Shown one piece after another: positions 33,492 through 44,319 of a DNA stretch of 64,000 nt. A program made the translations under genes and the position numbers. Every line of letters begins with the position of its first letter. The stretch's first letter is position 1. The notes under the pieces are model-generated. The model saw only the letters and a program-made list of their open reading frames with translations, did not search any database and was not told the DNA's origin. Source of the DNA: Panulirus ornatus (Eukaryota; Arthropoda; Malacostraca; Decapoda; Palinuridae); contig NC_092250.1 of the NCBI RefSeq assembly GCF_036320965.1, positions 11,677,100 to 11,741,099 of the forward strand, in the 5' to 3' direction.

Positions 33492-33532
33492 TCCCAAGTG
33501 CACTTTTATGCAATAATCACATCATCAGGGGA
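33492..33532 (-). ncRNA. candidate hammerhead ribozyme, damaged core
   Basis: Minus-strand reading: TCCC (33532-33529), CTGATGA (33528-33522), a TGTGATTATTGCAT stem II region, AAAA where GAAA is expected (33507-33504), palindromic AGTGCACT, then T and GGGA (33495-33492). Stem I TCCC/GGGA pairs perfectly. The catalytic G12 position is A in this copy, so it is probably inactive. Confidence 0.4.
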
Positions 33533-33623
33533 GATACAAGAAAGAAATATTAAACTTGTTTACCAGCTGGCGTCCATTCTACGTCTCTTCGTTGTGTATC
33601 AACTGACATATTTTTTTCTTGTA

Positions 33624-33666
33624 TCTCCCCTGATGATGTGATTATTACACGAAAGTGCACTTGAGA
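33624..33666 (+). ncRNA. candidate dimeric-type hammerhead ribozyme
   Basis: TCTCCC (33624-33629), then CTGATGA (33630-33636). A weak stem II follows in TGTGATTATTACAC (33637-33650), with GTG pairing CAC and one extra T. GAAA is at 33651-33654. AGTGCACT (33654-33661) is a perfect palindrome that cannot fold on itself but can pair between two molecules. The predicted cleavage site follows T33662, and GAGA (33663-33666) pairs stem I with one mismatch. Stem II of only three base pairs is a weakness. Confidence 0.45.
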
Positions 33667-33741
33667 ACTTATTGTGTTTTTTATTTCCCCGTGGATGTAT
33701 AGGGATATACTTGATCACGCGCTCAGCTGTGACCATTTCCA

Positions 33742-33743
<2 letters not shown>

Positions 33744-33808
<65 letters not shown>
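33744..33808. repeat. (TA)n microsatellite
   Basis: Right flank of the foldback element. Confidence 0.98.
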
Positions 33809-33811
<3 letters not shown>

Positions 33812-35059
33812 ACCATATAATTCACGTATGATTGATATAGGTTGTTTATCACTATACCCTGGGATTCGGGCTCTGGTCCATCTGTGTGGCAGCCAGGTAG
33901 CCACGATGAGCTTTAAAACATCATCACCTCCCGGACTATTGATTAACTTGGAATATAGTAATTAATATCACATTCACTTATCTGTCATGGATGGAAGACA
34001 GAACAGAGTCAACAGTGGTTAGCGGTGAGGAGAACGGAGCACGCATGACCACCTCAGAGCTGACCCAACCCCATTCTGGGGAACACAGGTCATGACCCAG
34101 GTCACGACGGCGATCCAGTCACCCAGCTGGAGACACGGGACGCACTTGCCCCTAGACCCTCAACTTCGGAAACAAGCCAGGTGCACACACTGTTGACTAA
34201 TCATGAGTAGACTGTCATGTCTTTAGTAATCAAAGTAATTAGAGTTATTAACGCCAGGCACTGCGTGCCAGCGTCGTAGCTCTGCCCTAAACAAGGAAAG
34301 GAGGAAAGGAAAGGAGGAAAGTCTAAGGCTTTATGACGAGGGAGTCACTTCTCGACCTTTAATCAACATTATCGTTGTGAGGAATTACATGGCACTTCCG
34401 TAGCTCTTACTGAGGCCAGAGTTATGGCAGACACTGAGAAGAGCTGATAGAGCCATATGTTGCGCCATAGTGTCATAGCTCTAAGTGAGATTTGGTCAAT
34501 GGAAGTGTTAGAGCAATATCTGAGAATTTGGTAAATTACAGACAAGTGTTGCTTGTGTCCAGTGCCCAGTACTGTGCAGCAGTGACCAGTACACAGACGC
34601 TGACTAGAATCGATGGTGCCAGTGCCCGGTACTGTGCAGCAGTGCCACACTTCTCCCCAGGCCAGGGGTAAACGTGCACGCGTTGAGGCTTATCGTCTAT
34701 TGTTATCAAGGTAAAAATATCTTGTTCATTGTCCTATTGGAAAGACTCTGGTGAGGGACAATGAGCAAGCTGTCCAGAAAACTTGGATTATTTCTTTCTG
34801 GTCCCATCAAAGACGCTGTCTTGAAAGAAAAATAACTTTTATGTTATTTTCTGACATTGTTTCAAGATGTTTCCTCCCTCCTGTTGTTACTTGTATACTG
34901 TCTCGTCCTGCTGCTGACGGTTTTGGCGCTCTGTGGTGGAGCTAGGACGTCCTGCCTCGCCCTGGGTGCAGGTAGAGGCTGGCGGTGGGCCGGACTCTGC
35001 CCGCAGGCAGTCAGGCTGAGGTTCTTGTGTATCTGCGAGAGAGGGTCTCCCCTTCCCAC
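33809..35059. other. no gene seen; small duplication
   Basis: Mostly unique sequence. CCAGTGCCCAGTACTGTGCA recurs once, 60 bp on (about 34558 and 34618). A GGAAAGGAGGAAA run lies at 34298-34320. Confidence 0.4.
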
Positions 35060-35680
35060 ACTCCCGTCCACTGTCTCTTTGTCTCTCTGTTTGTACCCAG
35101 TTTGTCCACTGTCACCCTCTGTCTCTCGAACTCATTCTTCCGTCAACAGTCTCTTTATCTCCCTGTATGTACCAAGGCTGCCCATTGCCAACCTCTTTCT
35201 CTCTTATCTTTGTATATGTACTCGAACCACATATTCCTGTTTACAGTCTCTTTATCTCTCCGTATGTACCCAGGCTGCCAACTGCCACCCGCAGTCTCTC
35301 TGCCTCTGCATCTGTACAGTCTCTATCTCTCTGTGCGTAGCCAGGCGGTCCACTCCCTCCCGTGTCTTTTCTATCTCTGTATCTCTACCCCACACCGACA
35401 ACTTTAGCCTACAAACCCTCTACCATGTAACCAGGCTGGCCACAGTCTCTCTCAGCCTCTGTGTGCGTAACTTGGCCACCAACTTCAACTTGTAGTCTCT
35501 CCACTGTCCTTGTCCAGGTGGCTTTCCTATTTTACCTATACACGAGTGTACTGTCCACTATACTGTCTTCCTACCTCTGTAACCAAGTAACATTCACAAG
35601 TCTCGCATTCTTACTCAGGCCAATCATTCGTAGCTGTAGCCTCTTTGTCTCTGTGTGTAACCAGTGCCCGCAGTCTTTCT
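35060..35680 (+). repeat. degenerate CT-rich minisatellite
   Basis: Variants of CTCTTTATCTCTCTGTATGT followed by ACCCAGGCTG recur at about 35071, 35151, 35250, 35320, 35448 and 35640. Spacing varies from about 70 to 190 bp. The open frames across it (212 and 140 codons) are low-complexity by-products. Confidence 0.65.
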
Positions 35681-35703
35681 CTCCCTGTACATCAGAATGG
35701 CAC

Positions 35704-35772
35704 CCCCCCACCCCCGCGTGCGAGCGAGGTAGCGCTAGGAAAAGACAACAAAGGCCACATTCGTTCACACTG
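35704..35772 (-). mobile_element. LINE-A internal 3'UTR fragment
   Basis: GCGAGGTAGCGCTAGG..AAGACAACAAAGGCC..TTCGTTCACACT matches the internal tail-like motif of the long 3'UTR, standing alone. It has neither the terminal tail nor any coding part. Confidence 0.75.
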
Positions 35773-36139
35773 TGAAAGCAATTAATTCAGGCTTCCTATT
35801 GTCGTTGCTACCTAGCCGGCCGTCTTGTATGAGAGGTATGTGTTGTCGGGTAACACGAGCTTAAGCCCTATTGCCGCTGCATCACTCTCCAAGCGACCAA
35901 CTAACGAAAGCAGTATCTCATTCTTTATGTCTCTCTCGATTCCAGCGTTTGCAGAAGTAATTCTAGGCATCCCACTGCGCTTACAGTCTCCCTGGATGTA
36001 GAGGTCTATGTAACTAACTCACTCAAACAACTTATGGATCTATATTTATTCAACGGGACCATTTTTGTAAGTTAATCTGACACCAAATAAGGATCAGGGT
36101 AATATTCCAGGTAGATCATCTGTTCTAGACGTAACTCAT
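35773..36139. other. no feature seen
   Basis: Unique-looking sequence, no gene recognised. Confidence 0.4.
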
Positions 36140-36280
36140 TAACAATGTCCTCCGTGGTGTAGTGGTTAACGTTCCTGACAGCGACGCAGCCACGGGCCGC
36201 CCACGGTCGAGCGAATAAGGTTCGAATCCTGGTTGCAGCAGTTGGTACACAGTCATCCCAGCTATTCATTCATCCCTATG
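36140..36280 (+). mobile_element. tRNA-derived SINE, copy 2
   Basis: CTCCGTGGTGTAGTGGTTAA is an excellent A box and GGTTCGAATCC (about 36219) an exact B box, about 65 nt apart. The tail CAGTTGGTACACAGTC, CCCAGCTATTCATTC matches copy 1 (15425-15600). It is cut short at 36280, where the LINE-A tail begins at once. Confidence 0.8.
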
Positions 36281-36282
36281 GG

Positions 36283-37505
36283 TTATACTTTGTCGGTGTC
36301 TTCCGCGTTAGCGAGGTAGCGCAAGGAAACAAACGAAAGAATGGCCCAACCCACCAACATACACATGAATATACATACACGTCCACACACGCACATATAC
36401 ATGCCTGTACTCTTCAACGTATACATACACAGACATATACATGTATACACATGTACATATTCATACTTGCTGCTTTTATTCATTCCCATCGCCACAACGC
36501 CACACACGAAATAGCATCCTCCCCCGCGAGGTAGCGCTAGGAAAAGACAAAAGGCTACATTCGTTCACACTCAGTCTCTAGCTGTCATGTGCAATGCACC
36601 GAAATCACAGCTCCCTTTCCATATCCAGGCCCAACAAAACTTTCCATAGTTTACCCCAGACGCTTCACATGCCCTGATTCAATCTATTGACAGCACGCCC
36701 TCCCCGGTATTCCACATCGTTCCAAATTACTCTATTCCTTGCACGCCTTTCACCCTCCTGTATGTTCAGGCCCAGATCACTCAAAATCTTTTTCAATCCA
36801 TCCTTCCACATCCAATTAGATCTCCCACTTCTCCTCGTTCCCCCAACCTCTGACACATGTATCCTCTTTGTCAATCTTTCCTCGCTCAATTTCTCCATGT
36901 GACCACACCATTTCAATACACCCTCTTCTGCTCTCTCATCCACACTCTTTTTTTTTGCCACACATCTCTCTTACTCCTACCCTTTCATTACTTACTTGAT
37001 CAAACCACCTCACGCCACATATTGTCCTCAGAAATTTAATTTCCAACACTTCCACCATCCTCCGCACAACCCTATCTATAGCCCAAGCCTCGCACCATAT
37101 AACATTGTTGGAAACACTATTCCTTCAAACATACCCATTTTTGCTCTCCGAGATAACGATCTCGACTTTCACACATTCTTCAACGCTCCCAGAACCTTCG
37201 TCCCCTCTCCCACCCTATGATTCACTTCCGTTTCCATGGTTGCATCTACTGCCAAATCCACTGCCAGATATCTAAAACGCTTCACTTCCTCCAGTTTTTC
37301 TCCATTCAAACTTACCTCACAATTGACTTTTCCCTCAACCCTATTGAACCTAATAACCTTGCTCTTATTCACATTTACTCTCAGCTTTCTTTCACACTCT
37401 TTACCAAACTCAGTCCCCAGTTTCTGCAGTTTCTCACCCGAATCAGCCACCAGCGCTGTATCATCAGCAAACAACAACCGACTCACTTCCCAAGCCTTCT
37501 CAAGC
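36283..37505 (-). mobile_element. LINE-A copy, old, long 3'UTR type
   Basis: Minus-strand copy, from the terminal tail (TTATACTTTGTCGGTGTC) through the long 3'UTR into pol as far as motif C (SRLLFADDTALVADSGEKLQ, 37169-37516 frame). It is interrupted at 37505 by a SINE-B tail fragment. Open pieces 36665-36961 and 37169-37505 are separated by frameshifts. Confidence 0.92.
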
Positions 37506-37548
37506 ATATTCGCCATTTCCCGCTTAGCAAGGTAGCGTTAAGAACAGA
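37506..37548 (-). mobile_element. SINE-B tail fragment
   Basis: ATTCGCCATTTCCCGCTTAG..GTAGCGTTAAGAACAGA is the last ~42 nt of SINE-B. It sits between two LINE-A pieces of opposite orientation. Confidence 0.85.
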
Positions 37549-37768
37549 TGATGTATGGCGGGGTGGCGGCGGGAATGGATGAAGGCAACATGTATGAATA
37601 AGTACGTGTACATATGTATATGTATGTATACGTTGAAATGTATAGGTATGTATATGTGCATGTCTGGGCGTTTATGTATATACATGTGTATGTGGGTGGG
37701 TTGGGCCATTCTTTCGTCTGTTTCCTTGCGCTACCTCACTAACGCGAGAGACAGCGACAAAGTATGAT
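37549..37768 (+). mobile_element. LINE-A 3'UTR fragment, long type
   Basis: Plus-strand 3'UTR from GGCGGGGTGGCGGCGGG to the tail GACAAAGTATGATG. No coding sequence. Confidence 0.92.
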
Positions 37769-37785
37769 GTAAATAGATAATATAT

Positions 37786-37845
37786 AGCGTTAATGAGATG
37801 GCCTCGATTAAGGCTTCAGTTGCCGTGCTGTTTCATCTACCATAT
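37786..37845 (+). repeat. dispersed motif E, copy 3
   Basis: AGCGTTAATGAGATGGCCTC..AAGGCTTCAGTTGCCGTGC; the copy closest to the one at 13671. Confidence 0.65.
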
Positions 37846-40681
37846 AGAAAAAAAAACTCTACTACTTAAACTAGGTGCACGGCCTTCTCTGAACGGTATT
37901 TTTGGGTAATTGTTTCATAGTCGCTCAGTTTACGTTAACATCAGTTTGAACTACAGTTAGGATGATAAGCTCAAGCTATTAATCCCGTCCATGTCAGTTA
38001 CTAGGTTTGTGTACGAGGCAAAAATTTCTAAGCGGTTTTAAAGTTCATTCACTGAAGCAAAGACAACATACTCGTACCACTGGGGATGTATATTACACGT
38101 CGCCTTACATTACCGAAGAAAATGTTCAATAACGAATTCTTATCTTTTGTTAAATTATAAACACTTGTTATTCTCGAATTCTTTATTGTGTTGTCTTTGG
38201 AAAATCTGTCTTTCTGCTCCTGCCATATTAATCAATGACTTTTTGATCCCTTCCACTATCTCAAACAGCCTCGTTAGGACCCAAAGGTCTGTTGCTGTAT
38301 GAGTTCACTATTAGTCGTGTCTAAATTACTTGCATGAGAGGAGGTTTGAATGCAAGACAGTTATTGTCAAATTCTATTTTACTCTCTCTCCTCACTCGAA
38401 ATTCTCCTCGCTCGAAATGGTCAGCTGTGGGGCATATTTTCCCGAATAGTTTTTTTTTCTTCAAGGTTTATAGCCTAATTGAACGTGGCTATTGGTGAAA
38501 ATGACATTCATTCGTTCTCGCGTACATGTGTTTGTTTATAAGACGGCAGCATCTTGTGCTGTGGTGTAAAACTTTTAGTGTTGTTATGTTTTGTGTGTGG
38601 ACATTACCTCTGTTTGCCTCGGCTGTTATCATTTGAAGTTCTGCCTTGTGTGCTGTTTCTTGGTGCAGGGGCGCAGGTCGGAATGTGGATGTTATATTCA
38701 TAACCATCATTAATTATGCTTCTGGTGTGTATCTTCTCAAAAGTTTCTGGGCAAAAACATTCTTATTTTTCGCTCGTGGTGTCTCGGTCTGTTACCGCTG
38801 TGTAGGTATGCGAGCAGAGGAAATGTCTGTATTGCTTGACAAGACGAGAGATTCCATGAGAGCGACTGTTGTCTTCGGTGTCAAGTAGTAAATCAGGTGG
38901 TGACCCATAACCCTGTGGTGCAGTTAGGTTTCACTGTTGGTCCGGTGAGAAACTAGGATTTGTGTTGACTTTGGTAAGAAACAGTTTGTATGTTGTATGT
39001 ATAAGACACTGTGTATAACATGGATAACTATATGTTCTCGTAGGTTGTTCTGTCCTACTGAATTGTTCACCACTGTGTTGTAGCTTTATTTGTTCTCTCC
39101 TCTGTCATGACATATGCCACTAGAGTGGTTCTGATTATTAGAATTTACAACTCCTTCACAAGCGTTAGGGAGATTAATCTACCTTGGTTTAACGTGGGAG
39201 TGTGGATGTACTATATCTGTTCACTTTTTTTGACTTTTAACATCACCGAAGCCCACATACTTGTTGTGCATATTATTCATGTGTAACTTTGAGTCAAGTC
39301 ATATAGATATTTTCAATTCTCTCGAGTGTAAGCAGCCTACTGCCGTATGCTGCATAGGTACCTGGTTCCTGACAGCATGACGTAAAGGAAAACTGTTCAG
39401 TGTCAATTTGATTCATCACAAGCGTATTGCGTACCTTTCGACCATTTCTGGTAGACTTTGGTGGCTTCTGTAGCTCAGAGGGGATTGTAGTTGGCAATAC
39501 GCATCTTACAAAACTTTAGCGATAATTACGGATGGATAAAACGTTGTAGGAATTGCCACCCGACAATATACGGGTTTAATGAGTCGTCACTCTGGCTTAT
39601 GCTTATGTCCACAGCACCATAATTTATACCTGTAATAACATAGATATTTTGGGCATCACTGTATCCTCCACCCTATTTGAAACCCCACGTAATCAGCTGC
39701 ACACAATCGGCTTCCTAAAAGATGTCGGTATTTTACAGGTGTCGTGATTATTTCTCTTGTGAGCAGCTCTTTTCATTTATGCTGTGGTCTTGTCGCCCTA
39801 ATGTGGACTACCGCTCGCACATTTGGGGCGGAACTCCCTCATTATTAGCCTAAGTGGAATTGGAGTTCCATCTCCTGAACTCTCTGGACATCGTCTCTTT
39901 CCAACTATCCTCTTATGTCCGCCATGATGTTGTGTCCTTCTTCCTTATTCTACAGGTATTACTTCGGCCACTGCTCTCGTGAACTGTCTGCGTGTGTCAT
40001 GATCACTAAGCCTTGGACCCATAGCTTCTTTGAGAGGACCAGCCACATGAGGACTGAGCACTGTAATTCTTCCATCTTTCCTCAAACAGCAAAGGTGTAG
40101 AATTTCCTTCTTTCTTTTATCTTTTCGCCCCTCTTTCTATAACTTCTCTAACCTCTAACAGTCGAATAATTTTTTCTTTCATTTTTCTTATCATATATTC
40201 GTTTCACCCAAGATGGCCGTGATCAGGGTACGCTTTTGCCCATGCATTGTCAAGCCTTGTGGCCGTTCACATCACTTGCACTGCTGGCAGTGGCGGAGCG
40301 GTGGGTTAAAAAAAAGGACGTCTCACCACCCACTCAGGAATATACCGTACTATTCTTTACGTAGACAATCCAAACACCACAAAGTCTTAAGATTATCAAG
40401 GACAGTTCAATCATCAGTTACATTGAACTATCATTACCATTCTTACCTTACACACTTCTAGCCTCGATCCATAATGTTGCGTCATTGCCATATGCGTCCT
40501 GTCCTCAATTTTTAAAGAAATGAAATCACAAATAATTCAGTCTTCACTCCCACACAATCGTACCTCCTTCATCCATACAACACTATCCATCATCTACCCT
40601 TATTCTCTACACTCATGTACTCGCTTGATAGTACCGCTTCTTACCCTGTGGTCTATTCTATATTCTATAAGTCCAAAGGAA
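37846..40681. other. no gene seen
   Basis: About 2.8 kb without recognisable repeats. The open frame at 38646-38888 (80 codons) has a cysteine-rich hydrophobic look but no motif I know, so I do not call it a gene. Confidence 0.4.
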
Positions 40682-40736
40682 ATGGGATAGCCTTAATTAG
40701 GGCCTCGGCTGCCCGTGCCATGTCAGCTAACATTAA
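40682..40736 (+). repeat. dispersed motif E, copy 4
   Basis: GGGATAGCCTTAATTAGGGC, CTCGGCTGCCCGTGCCATGT, CAGCTAAC; no TA array beside it. Confidence 0.5.
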
Positions 40737-41177
40737 AAAGCACAAGTGTCTCTTCTCTCATCAACTGAATACTGACACCTTTCTTCTCAGAGATATCAAA
40801 GTCTCTACCTGACTGAGGCCATTGATAACACACCAGATGTATTTCTTGTGAGTATTGCCATCAGTATTGTCTCTGATCTACCCTGAATATACTGGTTGAG
40901 TGTAGTTGAGGTCCTTTTGGCTTAACCCTTCCGAATTTTACACACGACCTTAACAACTTCGTAAGTTACCTTGCGCTCTTATACAGTGGGGAAATCTAGT
41001 TTAGCAACACTCCTTCGACCCCGTAGATAAATGAATGATGATCCACAGGGCAAGCAGGAGACCCTAAAATGTTCCAGGGGCAATAAAAGAAGTTGAAAAA
41101 AATACAAATCCTCTTCAGGAGACGTGCTTCCGTCAGTACCCATAGTCCCATTCCCACGGCACACCGCCTCTAGTAGC
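40737..41177. other. no gene seen
   Basis: No recognisable gene or repeat family. Confidence 0.4.
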
Positions 41178-41394
41178 ACCTTCAGGTACGTATGTCCCCA
41201 AATTCTCACTCCTCGTTGAAGGAGTGTGTCTAATTAAAGCTCTCCTGTTTCTCTCCAGCCGCTGCCTCCTTCGCGCTGAACCAGAACTCATTTTCTGTCC
41301 CCCACACAGTTCCTATGTCCGCACATTGCCCTCCTATCACCTTCAGGTATATCCCCGAATTTTCACTCCTTGTTACAGCACATGTCTAATTACT

Positions 41395-41405
<11 letters not shown>
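41178..41405 (+). repeat. ~70-bp duplication, 160 bp apart
   Basis: CACCTTCAGGTA..CCCC(A/G)AATT(C/T)TCACTCCT..GTCTAATTA..GCTCTC occurs at 41178-41257 and again at 41338-41405. The second copy runs straight into the CT microsatellite. Confidence 0.75.

Positions 41406-41469
<64 letters not shown>
41394..41469. repeat. (CT)n microsatellite
   Basis: Perfect CT array. Confidence 0.98.
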
Positions 41470-41471
<2 letters not shown>

Positions 41472-41984
41472 ACCCCCGCCGGCTGAGCCTTAACTCAATC
41501 TCCCCCCCCCCCCCAATACAACTCCTGTACCCCCTCTCCACACACACACAGCTCCTGTGGCCCTCCCCCCACGCCAATTAAATCTTCTCACTGGAACTCG
41601 CTTTCGGCCCCATTTTACTCTCTCTCTCCCGCTTCCTCCTTCCCTCTGGTTCAGCCTTTTCCACCAATTTTTGTTTTGCTCCTCGTTTCACTCAGTCTCA
41701 GTTCGCCGCTTCTCACACACGGTTACACACACATTGCAGATCATCATCCATGCTTCCTCGCCAAACCTGAGTGTCTCAATAGAGATCTGATCCCGTGTGA
41801 AGCCCAGTTTCTGACTAACTATAGCGTCCTTATCTGTAACTTTTTTTTTAGGAATCGTCTCTTCGTCGAATTCTAAGCAATAGCTTGATCTTCGATATGG
41901 GTTTTTTTTATCTTAATTCCCAGTGGGTATTTTTCTCTTCGTTCTTTTCACCTTTGTTTTCTATGTTAAGTGGACTAATCTCTG
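41470..41984. other. no gene seen
   Basis: CT- and C-rich sequence grading into AT-rich; nothing coding recognised. Confidence 0.4.
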
Positions 41985-42340
41985 CGTCAACCGAAGGATG
42001 TCTGAGTCACTGAGGCCTTTTTTTTTTCTGTTCAGTTTGGCGTTCATACGCCAGTCAAAGGACATTTGTGTCAATGGGGCTTGTTTTTGTCTTGGGCGTT
42101 CTGAGGGTTAAACGAAGGATGTCTGTGCCACTTCAGGTTGTTTTTGCGATAGATGGAGGGTTGTATGCGTGAACTGAATAATATTTGTGCCACTGGAGCT
42201 AGTATTTGTGTTGAGGCGTTCTATCCGTCATCTGAGGGATGTCTTTGTCGCTGGAGCTTGTATTTGTGATAGATGAAGCTTTCTATGTGTCAGCTGAAGG
42301 ATCTCTGTGCCTAGGCTAGCTTGTGTGCTCAGTGGAGCAT
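41985..42340 (+). repeat. degenerate ~60-bp minisatellite
   Basis: Words like GAAGGATGTCTGTGCCAC recur at about 41995, 42058, 42116, 42178, 42235 and 42297 (spacings 57-63). A second word, GCTTGTATTTGTGATAGATG, lies in the middle of the units. Units are strongly diverged. Confidence 0.75.
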
Positions 42341-42779
42341 GTGTGTGACTGGTGGGTCAAGTATATGTACCTAACAGAATCATTGTATTTCATTCCGGTA
42401 TGTCATGTATGTGTGTGTGCATGTATATGTTTAACCCCACTGTATGTATGCCCTTAGCTGAGCATTTAGGAAATAAAACCCAACCAAAGGAAGCCTGATG
42501 ACCCAGAAAGTTCCTGACAGATTGATGCAGTGGTGAGAGACGAGTCAAGTTCACTTTAGACGTAAATGATGAATGCATTTTTGGTGATAGAAGTACTAAA
42601 CATGGATGTTAAGTTGCTTGGTAAACCATTACCAAAAGTACAATACGAAAAATTCCCTGGGGTGGGTTACCATATAGATCTAGAGTACGTAGTGCAGTAA
42701 ATAACTTTCATCTAGCATAGCCAACAGGTTGACAGGTTTTTTTTTGGGTTAGAAGTCTACACTATAAACCAAAAGACAT
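42341..42779. other. no gene seen
   Basis: AT-rich sequence without recognised features. Confidence 0.4.
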
Positions 42780-43045
42780 TTTAGTTTCTGTGTCTGCCCT
42801 AGTCAGACGATGTTTACAATTCAGTTAGGCTCTGCTTAACAAAGTTATGGAATTCAAAGAAAATAGGAAAGAAATCCAGTGAAAAGCTACAAAACTAATG
42901 ACATTGCTCAGGAGTAAACCTAAACAAGAACGCTCTAGAAATTTAAGATTATTTTCTCGAAATAGAAAGAAAACGCGTACACTCAGGGGAAATCCAATAG
43001 AAGTTTTTAAAACACTCAATGTTCGACAGTATATCTTAAGACCAA
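42780..43045 (+). mobile_element. CR1/Jockey-type LINE, C-terminal relic 3
   Basis: A decayed C-terminal domain reads SLVRRCLQ, NKVMEFKENRKK, KATKLMTLLRSKPKQERSRN, LRLFSRNRKKTRTLRGNPIE, VFKTLNV. It follows the family pattern ATKLI..L..YEERL..L.LFSLE.RR.RGDLIEVFK. Several stops and frame changes show that it is old. Confidence 0.65.
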
Positions 43046-43431
43046 TTTCTTCACCACGTTTATGTGAAATACATTGATAAGTAGTGATAACCTAATGTTA
43101 GAGGGAGGTATGTTATACGGCAGACGAAATTAGATGAGGATATCCTTCACACTAATCCTGTCCGAAAGATTTACTGCATGGTGTTCCCTCATAGCCATAG
43201 CTGTTGGTTTATGTGCTTGATGGAGTGGTGAATGGGATGGACGATGCCTTCTGTTTTACTATCTTTTTTCCATCTGTTCGAAAGTAGAAAAATATGATCA
43301 TTTTATTTTCCCTGAGCAGATAACCTTGTCATAGACTATCCAATCTTCCTTTTTTTTTCAATCTAGCTTTTCAAGGTATTCTTACGTATTACTCCCCTCA
43401 ATCCTCACTTAATCGTCTCATTTAATCTTTG

Positions 43432-43433
<2 letters not shown>
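43046..43433. other. no gene seen
   Basis: Probably the fading end of the LINE relic plus unique sequence. Confidence 0.35.

Positions 43434-43520
<87 letters not shown>
43434..43520. repeat. (CT)n microsatellite
   Basis: Perfect CT array of about 87 bp. Confidence 0.98.
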
Positions 43521-43527
<7 letters not shown>

Positions 43528-44224
43528 CCTCCACAGAATCCAACGGCCATTATCTGTTCATTCTCTGATAAAATTGTGTAGTATGTCAAGTATGAGCCAC
43601 GTGATTACTCTTCAGTGCTGTCTTCATGTCGGCTGGTATGATGAGGTGAATATCGAGTGGTTAGGAAGTTTGCTTCTGGTCGACTGGTATGTCTCCGCCT
43701 GTATACCTTAACAAATCTGGTGGCTGTCGCTGGCCTTCACCACATACACTCGACATAGACAACCAGTTCCTCTGTTATGTAGCTTCCCCATGCACCACCT
43801 TATAATTCCTCTCCTCTATCTCTCATTCTCCCATCCTGTGGACCGTCTCCCTTCCCCTTTCCTCTTCGCTGTCTACTCTATAGACCTTCTCCATCACCCG
43901 TCCTTTCCACTGTATCTCAGAGCTCACTCTCTACTCTCAACGTTCAGTCTGATGTCTCACCTCAACCTTCCTGTACACCGGCTCTTGTTAACTCTCTATA
44001 CCCATTCACCTCAACACTTTCGGTCCTCCCTCGTCCTCCTGTTATCACCTTGCGTCATCTTTCCTCCTCAACCTCTCCAGTCACATTTCTTCTCCAGCGT
44101 CTCTCCTTTAACCTTCCTCGTCCTGCTTCACACTAACCTGTCTTCATCAGTGTCTCACGTCACCATGAAAGTTATTTCACACGACGAGAAGCGCACGAAA
44201 ATAAGAACTTTTATGGTCTTGAGA

Positions 44225-44227
<3 letters not shown>
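43521..44227. other. no gene assigned
   Basis: Pyrimidine-rich sequence with a long open frame (43790-44227) whose composition is Leu/Ser/Pro-rich low complexity. I do not accept it as a gene. Confidence 0.4.
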
Positions 44228-44313
<86 letters not shown>

Positions 44314-44319
44314 TTTTTT
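44228..44319. repeat. (TA)n then poly(T)
   Basis: Flanks the 3' tail of the minus-strand LINE-A copy. Confidence 0.98.

Larger units (their letters stand above)
33455..33743. mobile_element. foldback element with hammerhead-like arms
   Basis: Inverted repeat. The left arm 33455-33545 is complementary to the right arm 33612-33706 with a handful of mismatches, around a 66-bp centre. Each arm holds the same hammerhead-like motif, on the minus strand in the left arm and on the plus strand in the right arm. The unit lies between two TA arrays. Likely origin: head-to-head Penelope-like terminal repeats (inference). Confidence 0.6.

Noticed and set aside
34857..35495. A 212-codon open frame as a secreted or membrane protein
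   Set aside because: It runs through a degenerate CT-rich tandem repeat; the Ser/Leu/Cys-rich composition follows from the repeat.
36140..36240. Functional tRNA gene
   Set aside because: The A and B boxes are excellent, but the cloverleaf does not close and the downstream part matches another SINE copy, so it is a SINE head.
42488..42512. Another hammerhead core (CCTGATGACCCAGAAAG)
   Set aside because: No stem II can form between CTGATGA and GAAA, and no flanking stem I is present.
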